A DNA stretch of 64,000 bases, taken from Neofusicoccum parvum (lineage: Eukaryota; Ascomycota; Dothideomycetes; Botryosphaeriales; Botryosphaeriaceae). Both the position numbers and the translations under genes were made by a program. Under the pieces are notes generated by a model, which was not told the DNA's origin, made no database searches, and saw only the letters and a list, made by a program, of their open reading frames with translations. The stretch spans positions 1,488,001 to 1,552,000 of the forward strand of contig CP087217.1 in NCBI GenBank assembly GCA_020912385.1. Direction: 5' to 3'. This document shows positions 46,911-58,261 of this stretch, one piece after another (the first letter of the stretch is position 1; each line of letters opens with the position of its first letter).

Positions 46911-48151
46911 TCACGTAGCCTGCTTGCTCGCCCAGCTGCCCAACCACCGCCAGTTCCTCGCAACTCCACCCAAGTCACTCAGCGCCGCATTCACCGCGCC
47001 CTCCTTCCCAGCCAGCCTCCTACCCCTGAACTCGACGAAGAAGATGTAGTTCCACTTCTCCACGCCGCTGGGCCGCGTGTTGATGCTGGTCAAGTTGAGC
47101 TTGTACGGCTTGAACACAGCCAGCGAATCCGCCAGCGCGCCGGGATCATTGTGATCCACCGTGAACGACACCAGGCTCTTCCACCCCTCCATATCCCCAT
47201 CGCCCGCCCCGCCATCCACCCACCCCCTCGGCCTGAACCCCTCGGCATCCCCCTCGCCCTCCTCGGCCGCCCTCCTCCGCAACACGAAGAACCGCGTCGT
47301 GTTGTCGTCGCGGTCGTTGATGCCCCTGGCCAGGAAGTCCAAGCCGTGCATCTTCGCGGCGGTGGCGCTGCTGACGGCAGCGCTGGCGCCGCTGGCGTCG
47401 CGGGCGGCCTCCTCGGCGGCGCGCGACGTGCTGGAGCAGTCCTGGCGCTCGACGCCGCGCAGGTGCGCGTTGAGGAAGTTCTTGCACTGGCCCCACGCCT
47501 GCGGGTGCGAGTACAGCTTGCGCACGCGCGACAGGTCGGCCAGCGGCCGCGTGCGCGGCGCCGACGGGTCGGGCGCGTCGCGCGTGGGCGTCGCCGCGCC
47601 CGACGTCGACTGCGGCGAGTCGCTGGCCGCCACGCTGCTGGCGAGCCTGGGAGCGGCCGCGTACCCCAGCAGGCAGTGCTCGATCCGCACGTAGGCCTCG
47701 CCGCAGATGACGATGTCTGGGTAGCGGTCCTTCAGGTCGGCGAACAGGTCGAGCGTGAAGATGACGGCGCCGTTGGACGAGTTCTCGATGGGCACGACGC
47801 CATAGTGGGAGGCGGAGTTTTGGACGGCGGAGAAGACGTCTTCGATGTTGACGACGGGGTGGAAGGTGTATTTGGACTCGTCAAAGGAGTCGAGAGCCGC
47901 CTGACGTCAGATCAGTCGAATGCTGATTTTGCTGGGATGTGCCGTTTTGGAGGCTGAAGGAGGTGACACGAAGGACGATGGAAGGAAAACTTGGACATGA
48001 ATTCAAGGGGCAAACCTCTTTTTGCTGACAACGGTGGAGGTTGAGATGCTGGACACATATGGCCAAGCGCAGAAAGATGAAAAATGCTGATTACCTGGTG
48101 GGTGTAGGAGGCCTTGGGGCCAAGAAAGGCGACCGTCTCTTGCTCGGCCAT
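46911..48151 (-). CDS. PHA2: Prephenate dehydratase
   Basis: Exon 1 is 48151-48095 and exon 2 is 47900-46911, giving 348 aa. The donor is GTAATC and the acceptor GTCAG. The enzyme converts prephenate to phenylpyruvate, the committed step to phenylalanine. The join gives MAEQETVAFLGPKASYTHQ, then AALDSFDESKYTF. Substrate-site motifs are GVVPIENSSNGAV near 53, YSHPQAWGQC near 149, and the hallmark DNTTRFFVL with TTRF at 220-223. A C-terminal ACT domain starts near 262 (SLVSFTVDHNDPGALADSL, with LTSINTRPS), which binds phenylalanine for feedback control in the family. A low-complexity insert of about 30 residues (near 107-137, Ser/Thr/Pro-rich) is unusual. There is no presequence, so it is cytosolic. 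Confidence 0.95.
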
Positions 48152-48987
48152 GCTGGCTGTTCTTCAGGACGCGGGCGGCGGAGAGCAGCAGGAGGCGGCG
48201 TCGGCGAGGCAGCCAGACACTGGGGGCATCAATTTACAGCAGCACGCACGCCCTTTGGCTTGACATCACCCACGCGGCAGTTCCGGGGACGCTTTGACGG
48301 TCCCCGCGTCGCCAAAATTCTGGCAAACGGCGCTAGCGACATCGGCGCTTTGTGACTGGTAAGTATGGCCGGGCTGGCCTCACGTATGCTTGCTTACGGC
48401 CACCGGCCCCCAACGCGCGTACGCCATGTGGAAAGCACGACATGATTGCTACGTAGAATCTGTCCCGCAAGACTTTTGCTAACGACAATCTGAAATCACA
48501 ATGCAATTGCACGAAAGACCCTCGAATCGGCGATTCAAAAGAGCGATTCCCCGACCTGCTCGCCTCTGCCTCGTCTCGGATGGATGGTGTGCGCCTCTCT
48601 GCACCCCGTCTTGCTTCCAAGCCGACCCGTGTCTGTCACGAGTTTGCCCCAGCGAGCTGATCTGTCCAGATCACGCACATCTGGCTCTTCCTTCCTGCCA
48701 TCTGGAGCTTCGTCAATACTCGCCCAAGTATCTCGCGTGCGCGGGGAAACTTGCCGTTGATCTTCCTGTGGCTCGGTTCAGACTCCCTTTACAACCTGGA
48801 GCGGCAAACCGGGACGCCAAAGTGGCCGTCTTCCCGGGGCTCCTGAGCGTCGAGGCGACGCTCGAAGCGAGGAGCCGTCAGAGTGCCGGGAGTAGCGATC
48901 TCTGGACCTGCTGCCTCGCTCTGTGCGAGGGTGCAAAACCGTCAATCTAGCAATCGTGTCAGCGCGTGTAGCTTCGGAATCAGGCCG
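48152..48987. other. Intergenic between eRF1 3' end and PHA2 promoter
   Basis: About 835 bases with no supported gene. Short frames only. Confidence 0.55.
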
Positions 48988-50414
48988 TCAGAGATTACCA
49001 TCGTAGAACTCGTCATCGTCACTGTAATCAGCAAGCTGCTCAAAATTGACCTTGTAGCGGAGAATGGCGCCAATACCACCGAAGCCCTTGACGAACTGGT
49101 TACCCTCGCTAGAGCGGTCCGAGACGAACTCCAGTGTGGCACCAAAGTCGCGGTACTTCTCAGCCAACCACTCGAGGAAAGGCATCTGGTCGACGATTTC
49201 CATCTCCTGTCCCGTGTTCTTGTCCATGAAGTTTGTGCGGTCCTCCTCCTGGATCTTGTTGGTGTGCAGAATGACCTCGCTGCCCTCCGAGTCCTTCAGG
49301 GTCCAGCGCGTGACTTCCAGGTTCTCGTAGACAATCAGAATCTCGCAAGCGCCGAGCTCCAGGGCCTTGAGCGTGTCGTCAATACCGTAGCAGACCTTGC
49401 CGCTGTCCTGGCTGATCTCATCGAAGTACCTGTTGATCAGCTTCTTCTCCTGGATGAACTTGACGTTGCTCAGCGTCTCGGATGCCAGCTCAATGGCCTG
49501 GTTGAAACCGTTCTCTCCGCCGTAGGACACGTCGACAACCTTGATGACCTTGGCCTGCAGGCGCTGGTCGAACAGATCGGACTGGTTCAGATCGTTCTTG
49601 AAGTCGGCGGAACCGGCGAGAATCAGGCCGGCCACATTGACCTTGTCGTTGGTGATGAAGTTCTGGACGGCCAGCTCGGCGACTTTGCGGACGTAGTTGT
49701 GACGCTTCTCTTCACGCAGACGGGCGAAACGCAGGGCGGACTGACCACCACGGCCGTGCTTCTTGGGCAGGTCGACGGAAAACTTGTGTACAATGTCACG
49801 CGTGTTGCCGCTGAGGGTGCCAAAGAGCGCGCCGTTGCCGTCCATGATGATGAAACCAAACTTCTGGTCAGACTCCAGCAGTTCGCTCAGCGCCTCGGTG
49901 TGGAATTTATTGTCGCAAAGGTACAGCGAGGTGTTGATTGGTTTGAAGGGCTCGAAATCGATGTTGATCTTGCGCTCCTTGCCCTCGGCGGTGATGATTT
50001 CACCGCAGTAGATGACCAAGCCATTAGGCGGAACCTTCGAGTATAGCTTCAGGCGCTGCTGGGTCGAGGTGATGGCGGACAGGACGGAGAGACGGTTGAC
50101 GCGCGACTTGATGTTGGAGGCAGTGCCCTGGCAGCGCGGTTAGCTTCCGGCGCGCTGCGCGGGAGGGAGGGCGGCGTGGCTCACGAATTCTTCAGCCAAC
50201 ATCTTCGCGGCGCGCGAGACCTGGTCCTTGGGGGCTGCACGCCGGGCAGTCAGTACTTGGGGTCAGCCGTGGTGGCGGGGCAGGGCGGCTCACGGATGAT
50301 GAGCGAGATCATGCTGGTGCCGTTGCCGCGGGCGGCCTCGAGGCGCTTGATGAGCTTCTTGACCTTCCATATCTCGATGTTCTTCTCGGCGTCGTTCGCC
50401 TGAGGAGCGCTCAT
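48988..50414 (-). CDS. SUP45: Eukaryotic peptide chain release factor 1 (eRF1)
   Basis: Three exons: 50414-50294, 50234-50185 and 50127-48988, giving 436 aa. Both donors are GTGAGC, with acceptors GTGCAG and TGCCAG. eRF1 recognises all three stop codons and triggers peptide release with eRF3. The start [20 protein letters not shown] and [21 protein letters not shown] match the family. The stop-codon motifs NIKS (62-65) and YLCDNKF (126-132) are present, and the catalytic GGQ lies at 184-186. The C-terminal domain ends with the acidic tail [13 protein letters not shown] used for eRF3 binding. Length agrees with the family. Exon 2 is a small exon of 50 bases. Confidence 0.97.
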
Positions 50415-51264
50415 GATGGCGACGTGGAGTGGCGGGACGTGCCAAGTGTTGTGAGGGGTCGGAGTCGAGTTTTGCAGTCGCCCGGCAGGCTGGCGGGGGC
50501 GGCTTAAGTACTCCTACGTCAGGCCCGGTGCAGGCGCCGCAGGCAACGAAAGGCGGTGGGCGGCTTGGTGACTCTGGGGAGCGTCAGACGCAGCAGCGAG
50601 CGCGAGGACACACAATGGGTTACGAGCGGCAGATGTTTTGCGCACAGTCAATTTTCCGGGGCGCTCGCTTGCCCAGGCAGCGGCAGCGTCATGCCAGCCC
50701 AAAGAGCACGGGCGGAGGGCTGAGGCGGGCCGCCGTCGTGCCAGGCCTGCCCTGCACCGCGCTGCCCGCCCGCCGCCCGCTACGCCCGCTGCTGGCCGGA
50801 GATTCACGCGGCCCAGCCCAAGAGCGCTGCGCGACTCGTACGCTGCGCGGTGGCGGCACTTATCTTAGCGTCCGAGCTTCTTGTGATGATGTTGATGCTG
50901 TGGTCACGCCCCAGCATCGAGTCTGCAGCGCTGCGCCGTTCCATGCGCGCCGCCTTCTGCGCATTTCTACCTGCGGGCGCCGGGCCACAAGAGTCGCTTG
51001 CACCGCTCAGCTCCACCAGGCGCGCCTCTCTTGTGCCGCAATTACTATATCAAATTTGCTTGTCAGTCGCAACCCTAGTTGCGCGCAGATAAAGCGCTAC
51101 CGGCGCCCGAATCTAGCCGTGGCCCAAGTCCGTCGCGAACCCTGATTGCCTTGTTTTAAAAGCAAGCCGCTGCCCTGGGTCGCGTGTCCAGATCCCTAGC
51201 AAGCTTCTGCTTTTCCCTGCTTTTCCGTGCGTGAGGGTTGGAGGAGCAGCGTCCCGAGTCCGCC
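50415..51264. other. Divergent promoter region of eRF1 and AVT1
   Basis: About 850 bases between divergent starts, GC-rich with no supported gene. Both promoters must lie here. Confidence 0.55.
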
Positions 51265-53421
51265 ATGAACGTCCCGCGCAAACAGCCCTCCACCTGGGAC
51301 GAGTACGATGGCGCACACCGCGGATCCTTTGGCTCGACCACCACCAGCATCCAGTGGAACGATGAAGACGAACGCCCTGCCCGCGGCGAGAGCAGCGGGA
51401 TTGCCCACCGGCTGCGCGAGAGGAGGTAGGTATCGTTCCGCTCGTCGTACAAGATCGCCCGCTCATTCACCGATAAGGTCCTCCATGTCGATGCGCTTCA
51501 ATTCGATCCGCCACGCCGGTGGAGTCAACAGCATAGACAATTTCGCCCGCTCGTGGCAGCGCGCTGCCGGCTTCTACGAGGTCCAGCCGCTGGAAGGACG
51601 CGCCTTCCGCTTCTCTGAGGGCGAAGGCGCCGACGATAGACATGGCGATCTCGAGTCTAGCCCCGGCGAGCGCCGTTCGCTCCTTCGCGAAGCTTTCGAG
51701 AGTGAGGGCCGTAGGCCGTCCGACAACGCCGTTGCGGCAGATGAGGACGGCGAAGGCCCGGCTCCTACCGTTGAAGACCGTCTGAATGCGGCGAGATCAG
51801 GATCTTTTCGCGACAACAGTCTGTTTTCAATTGAGCCTTCGCTGGCTTCTGCGTTTGGCAGCAGCTATGGCACACGGTACGGAAGCTTCCGCGGAACGAA
51901 CGATTCCGCTATGCGCCATGCAGCTCGTTTGTTCAGCGAGCAGCAACTGAAGGGCACAACACAGCCGGATCAAGACCGCGAGCCTCTGCTTGTGAAGCAG
52001 GTCGAGGAAGACGGCCACATAATCAATGTTGTCGTTGGCCAGTCAACGTTGCCCCAGACTATCTTCAATTCCGTCAATGTGCTGATCGGAATTGGCTTGC
52101 TGAGTTTGCCTCTGGCGATCAAGTACTCCGGCTGGGTCATTGGCATCCTATTTTTTGTTTTCGCCGCCATCACGACGCAATACACTGCCAAATTATTGGC
52201 CAAGTGCCTTGATGTTGACAACTCACTCATCACTTTTGCTGACCTTGCGTATGTCTCCTTCGGCCACCGCGCGCGCGTTGCTGTCAGCATTCTGTTCACT
52301 CTCGAGCTGCTGGCATCGTGTGTGGCTCTTGTTGTTCTTTTTGCAGACAGTCTGGATGCTCTTATTCCAGGAATTGGTCTTTTGGCTTGGAAAATCATTT
52401 GCGGGATTATTTTGATACCCTTGGGATTTCTTCCTCTTCGTTTGCTCAGTTTCACGAGTGTTCTTGGGATTCTATGCTGTCTCGGAAGTAAGTCTAGCGA
52501 TAAGAACAGCCCTTACTACGTAACATTACTGACTTTGGCGCCATAGTTGTCATCATGGTTTTCGTTGACGGAGCAGTTAAGCCCCACCAGCCTGGTTCCT
52601 TACAAGAGCCGGCCAGGACATATCTTTTCCCCGAGCGATGGACAACCATCCCTCTGAGCCTTGGCCTTCTAATGTGTAAGTCTCGCGAACATTTCGATGT
52701 CCAACCTTGACTAACTTCTCCAAAGCACCATGGGGCGGTCACAGCGTTTTTCCCAATATCTACAGGGATATGCGCCATCCGTACAAATACCGCAAGGGCG
52801 TCAACGTGACTTATGCATTCACCTTCATCCTGGATTTCAGCATGGCAGTCGTTGGTTATCTCATGTTCGGAGATGGCGTGCGTGACGAAATCACGTCCAA
52901 CATCCTGCTCACAGACGGCTACTCACCAGCACTGTCTGTCTTGATCGTTGTCTGCATCGCTATTATTCCGTTGACTAAAGTCCCGTTGAAGTAAGTATTA
53001 CTGTTATGCCTCCTGATCTCTCTCACTAACGTAATTTTCTAGCGCCCGCCCAATTATCAGTACCGTGGAGCTATTCCTCGGCCTGGATGCTCGCACTCTC
53101 GCCGTTTCCTCGTCTCTGCACGGGTCCTCCGGTTTCAACAGAGGCATTCAGAAACTCTTCATCCGAATCTCGGTGACGGTGATCTTCGTCCTGATCGCCA
53201 TCGTATGCCCCTCCTTCGACCGTATTATGGCACTCATGGGTGCAGTCGCCTGCTTCACCGTCTGTCTGATCTTACCACTCGCATTTCATCTGAAACTCTT
53301 CGGACACGAAATCGGACGCCTGGAGTGGTTGGGCAACTGGGTGCTCATGATCGTTAGCATCGTAATGGCGGTCGCTAGTACGGTGTTTGCATGCTTGCCC
53401 AAGGACATGATTGGAGCCTAG
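51265..53421 (+). CDS. AVT1: Vacuolar amino-acid transporter, AVT1 type
   Basis: Five exons: 51265-51425, 51478-52487, 52547-52675, 52726-52990 and 53043-53421, giving 647 aa. Donors are GTAGGT then three GTAAGT. The AAAP family moves neutral amino acids across the vacuolar membrane. The long hydrophilic N-terminus is typical of fungal Avt1 (SMSMRFNSIRHAGGVNSIDNF; FRGTNDSAMRHAARLFSEQQ). The transporter domain starts near 260 with STLPQTIFNSVNVLIGIGLL, LSLPLAIKYSGWVIG. It continues with TFADLAYVSFGHRAR, the segment PWGGHSVFPNIYRDMRHP and YLMFGDGVRDEITSNIL. About eleven membrane helices are visible. The first intron (52 bases) is the least certain join, since another AG in the same frame lies upstream. 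Confidence 0.94.
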
Positions 53422-54030
53422 TGCGGGCTGGAGTTCACATACTTTCGGACGATAAAGACAAAGGATTTTTTTTTGAAAAAAAAGGAGGTAACGAATCTGA
53501 TTTCTCAGTTACACTAATGGTTTGATGAGATGAAAAAAATCTGTACATGATTGTTTTCTGTTCGCGTCTATAATGTACTCGCGCGTTGGATATCTGGGCT
53601 TCATGCATCGCTAGTCTCTTTCATCTTTCGTTTCTTTTGTATGCGGAAGAAAATGTCTCGAGACACTGATGCATTTATGGGCGCTTGGGAAGAACTTTTT
53701 TTTTTTTTTGACTTTACATCCTTTCCTCAATGCAAGAAATTGGAAACCTGAAGGTTGAATCCCTAAATTGCACAGTTGTGATTTTATGAATGGGAAAAGC
53801 TTCATCGCGTACTAGTCCCATGAATATTAGTATGGTTACATGTTTAGAAGATTATTTCTATTCCTCTCGTTTATCAGTGAACAATTTTGGAGGTCACAAT
53901 ATGTATTGCTTATCGAGCTCAGTAATGCAATGTCAGTGTCTTTCCTGATCCAGATCTACGGGTGTCACCACCTCACCAGTGTGACTGCAGATGCAAAATA
54001 AAAGAAAAAAGCGACGGAACCTCGCATCTT
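53422..54030. other. Convergent 3' intergenic region, AT-rich
   Basis: About 610 bases between AVT1 and BMT2, with A and T runs and no gene. Confidence 0.6.
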
Positions 54031-54948
54031 TCATTCAACTATTACGCTGAAGTTGTTTCTTTTCGCTCCAGGGTTTACTTCAACTTTTTGAAACTTCTGA
54101 CCCCTCCCCTCCTGTTTCCCTTGAAGCTTCCACAGCTGATAACAGAGCTTAGCCGTGACCTTTTCCCGCAGCAACACGTAGCTGAGGCTATTCATAATTT
54201 GCTCGAGGCGCCTTCGGTCGAGATAACGGGAATTTGTTACGCAAGGCGCGGGCAGAACGAGGAATAGGCAAGGAATGGGCAGCTTAGCGAGCGCGGACTC
54301 CCCAGCGCCTCCCCCAAGATCTCCAGGTCTTCGCAGAAATGTGCACGTCCGCTTCAGCATCTCACCCCTACCCTCGGCGTCCGGGACATAGTTAAGGACA
54401 AGCGAAAGCGAGATGATGTCGAACCGATCTTTGTCTGACTTCGCGCGAGGACGCTCCATGAAATCTTGCTGGAGAATGCCGGGGGCCTGAGAGTGCAAGT
54501 CGATGCGTTCGACGTCGAGGTAGCGGGTCTTGGAGCAGACATTGTCGGTGGACAGGGCTCCCACCTCGAGAAGCCGGCATTTTCTTCCTTCCGGAGCACC
54601 GCCTTCGGCCTTCTGGTATGCGGAGGGTAGGTCCAACTCTCGCAGCCACTCGACGAGCACGCGGCTGCTGTCTCCGCCGCGCTCGGAACTCTGTCCGGTG
54701 ATACTGGCGACTTGGTACGTCTTCAGCCCGCCCTGCTCGTCGATCCTTTTCTGTATCTCTGCGGCCTTGCCATGGTCGCCAGCTTTGATGGCTTGCGCGT
54801 GCGCTTTTTGCAGCTGGTGGTGGGTGCGGATAATGGTTGCGGTTGCTTTTGCGGAGAGGCTCGCGGCGGTCTTCTTGGTAGTCAGGTGGGGACTGCGGCC
54901 GTGGGAGAGGAGGCCAGGCTTCTTTGCCTTGCGCTTCGCCGCGACCAT
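54031..54948 (-). CDS. BMT2: 25S rRNA adenine-N1 methyltransferase BMT2
   Basis: A single exon of 305 aa. Yeast Bmt2 methylates N1 of A2142 in 25S rRNA in the nucleolus. A very basic N-terminus (MVAAKRKAKKPGLLSHGRSP) fits nucleolar import. The SAM-binding core includes LLEVGALSTDNVCSK near 125, the acidic strand YLDVERIDLHSQAPGILQQD, and RFDIISLSLVLNYVPDAEGRGEML near 175. The motif LVLNYVPDAEGRG is distinctive for the family. The C-terminal part contains LFLVLPAPCVTNSRYL. The gene lies head to head with RPL25 across 239 bases. Confidence 0.93.
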   Translation of the reverse strand: MVAAKRKAKKPGLLSHGRSPHLTTKKTAASLSAKATATIIRTHHQLQKAHAQAIKAGDHGKAAEIQKRIDEQGGLKTYQVASITGQSSERGGDSSRVLVEWLRELDLPSAYQKAEGGAPEGRKCRLLEVGALSTDNVCSKTRYLDVERIDLHSQAPGILQQDFMERPRAKSDKDRFDIISLSLVLNYVPDAEGRGEMLKRTCTFLRRPGDLGGGAGESALAKLPIPCLFLVLPAPCVTNSRYLDRRRLEQIMNSLSYVLLREKVTAKLCYQLWKLQGKQEGRGQKFQKVEVNPGAKRNNFSVIVE

Positions 54949-55187
54949 TGGGACTTCATATCATCTTGCGCGGGCGGTCGAAGAGATGAGCGTAGTTGCC
55001 GGCGGGAAATGTTGCGACGCGAGGCCCGTGCGTTGGGAAAGTCGAAGTCTCGGCGAGCGAATGCCGCCCTTACCTTATCCGGCAGGGCAAGCGAGGCCGC
55101 GCTCAACGTTAAGTCGAAATTCGTCTCGCACTCTCTCTTCTGCATCCGACGACGACTTCACGACAGCCCCGGACGACAACAGTAGAA
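54949..55187. promoter_or_regulatory. Shared bidirectional promoter of BMT2 and RPL25
   Basis: Only 239 bases separate the two start codons. A pyrimidine-rich stretch (CTCTCTCTTCTGC at about 55130-55142) lies just upstream of RPL25, like the initiator of ribosomal protein genes. Both genes serve the large subunit, which fits co-regulation by inference. Confidence 0.6.
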
Positions 55188-55902
55188 ATGGCACCCAAGG
55201 CTAAGCGTATGTGACAGCATCCTCCATCTCGAGCGACTGGCCTGGCGCAGATCGGATCAGCAGCATTGCGCCCGTTCTGCAACACCAGCGAAGTTTTCCA
55301 GCGCGTAAAACTGCACAGAACACCAGCTAACGTCGTGTCTACAGCCTCCAAGCCCACCGCTAAGGCCTCGGCCGCGGCCAAGGCCACCCTCAAGGGTGTA
55401 AGGACCCCTAGTGGCGTGTGAACAACCGCATCGTTCACGGCCTTTTTTGCTCACGCGCAAAATTAGGTCAACTCGCACAAGGTCCGCAAGGTGCGCAACA
55501 GCACCACCTTCCACCGCCCGAAGACCCTCCAGCTCTCGCGCGCCCCCAAGTACCCGCGCAAGTCGATCCCCCACGAGCCCCGCCTCGATGCCTCCAAGGT
55601 CATCGTCCACCCGCTCAACACCGAGAGCGCCATGAAGAAGATCGAGGAGAACAACACCCTCGTCTTCATCGTCGATGTCAAGGCGAACAAGCGCCAGATC
55701 AAGGAGTCCCTCAAGAAGCTCTACGACATCGAGACCATCAAGGTCAACACCCTCATCCGGTATGTCGAGGTTCTGGATCGAATTTACTCGATATCGACTA
55801 ACAAACATTTTCAGTCCCGATGGCACCAAGAAGGCCTTTGCCCGCCTTACCCCCGATGTCGATGCCCTCGACATCGCTGCCACCAAGCTCCAGATCGTCT
55901 AA
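55188..55902 (+). CDS. RPL25: 60S ribosomal protein L25 (uL23)
   Basis: Four exons: 55188-55206, 55345-55397, 55467-55759 and 55815-55902, giving 150 aa. Donors are GTATGT, GTAAGG and GTATGT. uL23 sits at the exit of the ribosomal tunnel and binds 25S rRNA, SRP and chaperones. The start [19 protein letters not shown] is basic and Ala/Lys-rich. The conserved core includes [59 protein letters not shown] and [20 protein letters not shown]. The end is KLQIV. A 6-codon first exon and a 138-base first intron are typical of ribosomal protein genes. Those introns can host small RNAs, but no snoRNA boxes were recognised. Confidence 0.97.
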
Positions 55903-56459
55903 GCGACGCTTCAGGAATCAAAACAATCGAAAACTGGGACAAGGGCAGGAGTTTTGCGGCTGTCGTTGCAGGCTTTCATCACTGCCGGGAAAAAGTCATC
56001 TGGGTCAACTCGTGGATAGTGCTTGGAACAGCCAATCTACTGTCATGAAGGGAAAAAACAAATTTTTCGATACCCGCTTCATTCTTGAGCCAATGAAGCA
56101 CGTTTGCGTTCTTCTGGAGCTGAACTGTGATGTGATGTGTAATATTTTCATCTGCAACGTACGTGCCTCAGTTCTCAGAGGTAATCGCCCGTGTCTTAGT
56201 GGAGAGCGTCCTATGCCGTGATTTATACAATGCCCGTGCCTAGTAATGCATGTTGAGCCTTCTCCCCGCTGGTGAACCCGACGCCGTCCGCATCGAGTCC
56301 AGCATCTACGCGCAACGATTCCATCGCCCTTCTAATACGTGCTGCCTGCCGCGCCAGCCGTTCCAATTATCCTCGTACATATTTTGATGCTTGCTGAACC
56401 ACCAGGAAACGACGGCACACCTCAATTCTCAGATTTTATTCTGAACTTCCTTCGATCGT
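55903..56459. other. Convergent 3' intergenic region
   Basis: About 560 bases between RPL25 and TIM8. No gene. Confidence 0.6.
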
Positions 56460-56853
56460 CTAGCTGGAAGTGCGCAGCGTCTCGAGCTGCTTCAGCACGA
56501 CGTGGTTGGCATCGAGGAAGCGGTCGACGCAGTTCTGCATACACGGCTCCTCATACTTGTCTAGCTTGCCGTTCGAGATCTTGCTGGTCACGCACTTGCG
56601 GAAGCAGATGTCGGTGAGGGAGTGGATTGCTGCGAAGGAAGAAGTAGCGTTAGCAAATGTTCAGGAAGTCTCTCTCGGACTCGGCGCTCCGCGGATTGCG
56701 GGAGAGGTGGCGCATGCAGTCGGGAATGGGTTTTTACGTACAGCCCTGGATCCTGGCCTTTTGCGACTCGTTGACGACGAATTGCTGCAGCTCCTGCTTG
56801 TCGCGGTCGGAGAGCTTGGTGAGGTCGACGTTGCCGGTGCTGAGTGAATCCAT
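56460..56853 (-). CDS. TIM8: Mitochondrial import chaperone Tim8
   Basis: Exon 1 is 56853-56742 and exon 2 is 56629-56460, giving 93 aa. The donor GTACGT is phase 1; the acceptor is TTCGCAG. Tim8 with Tim13 escorts hydrophobic precursors such as Tim23 through the intermembrane space. The twin CX3C motifs are CFRKC and CMQNC, separated by 15-16 residues (VTSKISNGKLDKYEEP) as in small Tims. The N-terminal LSDRDKQELQQFVVNESQKA matches Tim8 proteins. Four Cys form two disulfides through Mia40 in the family. Confidence 0.96.
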
Positions 56854-57802
56854 TGCGTTTTCGCGGGCGGGGATGCGGTGTTGTCGGAGATGGGAGAGCA
56901 CGACGACGAAAGGATTGAGGAGCAGTGGCGGGGGAGAGTGATGCGGCTATCGAGACTTTGCGGCTTGGTGTAGATTCTGGCTGTGCTGCGGATGACGCTG
57001 ATGATGACAATGCGCGCGAAAGCTTTCGACTGCGATGCGGGCTAAGCCGTCTTCGGATTGGTTGAAGGCTGCGGCGCTGATCAGCCATCGCCGACCCATC
57101 TCCCGCGCTGTCGCTCCCCACCCTTCGTCCATCTCGCCTCGTCCGACTGATCACTCCGCGGTGCCGCTGAGTCCTGGAATCATCGCAGGCAGTGGCTGGC
57201 TGTCTCGTCGGTAGCGGCGCGTCGAAAACCATGCTTGGTCACCCCCCTTCACTCGGTTCTCGCTTGCTCTTGCGCCGTCTGCAGGCAACCAAGGCACTGC
57301 CAATGGGCTGGTGCCTGAAGACTATGGCCACGCGGTGAGCAGCTTCTTCGTGGCTGACGTGCAGGCAATCGGCCTCTTCGTATTCCCGCTTGTACCCATG
57401 TACTCATGTACCTCCCAACCCTATTCACACCGGCTCGTCGCCGTGGTGCCGAAAACAGTACCGTTGCGCCAGGCGGGTTGCGAGCAGCGGCTGTGGACTC
57501 AGCTGCCTGGGACCGAAAGGTGCGACGATGCTGGCCGGGCACCACCATCGTTCTCTGACGATGATGCCGTCATATCCCTTCGCTTTGTGAGGTCTGGCTT
57601 TCCACCATCGACGGTAGGTTTGATCTGAATTTTCATCGCTGCGAGAGAATGTCTTCGATGTCTCTGTCTTTATTTCCTTCACCAACGTCTAATTTGTTGC
57701 TATTTATTGGAAAGGTGTATCCGTTTGATTCACCATCATCTCCCCCACCTTCCTATTACACATTTCTATCTATGTTCCTACGTTACTCAGCCGCAGCGAA
57801 CA
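56854..57802. other. Divergent intergenic region
   Basis: About 950 bases between TIM8 and the small secreted-type gene. No supported coding region. Confidence 0.5.
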
Positions 57803-58261
57803 ATGCACTCCCGCTCCACTAGAATCCTCATCCTCACCCTCTCCCTCGCCCCCTCCACCGCCCTCGCTCTCCTCGACCCGGCCCCCACCCCCACCAACGC
57901 CCTCGCCCCCATCCCACCCCGTGCGCTCCTCATCGCCCCACGCAACGCCGGCCCCGCCGCCGCCCTCAAAATACAGACTTCGGGAACCGCGCTGGCGCTG
58001 GCCCGGGCGCAGACGCAGGAGATCGCCACGACCTCAACGACGACGAAGGCATCATCGACGACGACGAGGACGGCAACCTCGACGGCGATTGCGACGCACT
58101 CGACGACGATGTCCTCCTCGAGCCCGCCCTGCGGCAACGCGGGGCGGAGAGCCGTGTGCGGCGGGGCTGGGGCGGGAATGAGCGCGGGCGAGGGGAAGGT
58201 GTTGGGCGTGGTGATTTTCGTGGGGATCGTGGTGCCGGCGGCGCTTGTGATGGGGGTTTGA
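57803..58261 (+). CDS. Small secreted, probably GPI-anchored Thr/Ser-rich protein
   Basis: A single exon of 152 aa starting at the ATG in CAATGC. The N-terminus (RILILTLSLAPSTALALL) looks like a signal peptide. The middle is Ala/Pro-rich, then has a Thr/Ser-rich stretch (ATTSTTTKASSTTTRTATST) suited to O-glycosylation. The C-terminus ends in a hydrophobic segment (VLGVVIFVGIVVPAALVMGV), as in GPI signals. Two Cys lie near it. No domain is recognised. An extended reading frame upstream has another ATG at 57707, but the signal peptide favours 57803. Composition could also arise by chance in a GC-rich frame. Confidence 0.5.
   Translation: MHSRSTRILILTLSLAPSTALALLDPAPTPTNALAPIPPRALLIAPRNAGPAAALKIQTSGTALALARAQTQEIATTSTTTKASSTTTRTATSTAIATHSTTMSSSSPPCGNAGRRAVCGGAGAGMSAGEGKVLGVVIFVGIVVPAALVMGV

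Noticed and set aside
48883..50046. A long plus-strand frame opposite eRF1
   Set aside because: It is the antisense shadow of the highly conserved eRF1 coding sequence.
55207..55344. A snoRNA in the first intron of RPL25
   Set aside because: Ribosomal protein introns can host snoRNAs, but no box C/D pair or convincing H/ACA hairpins were seen.
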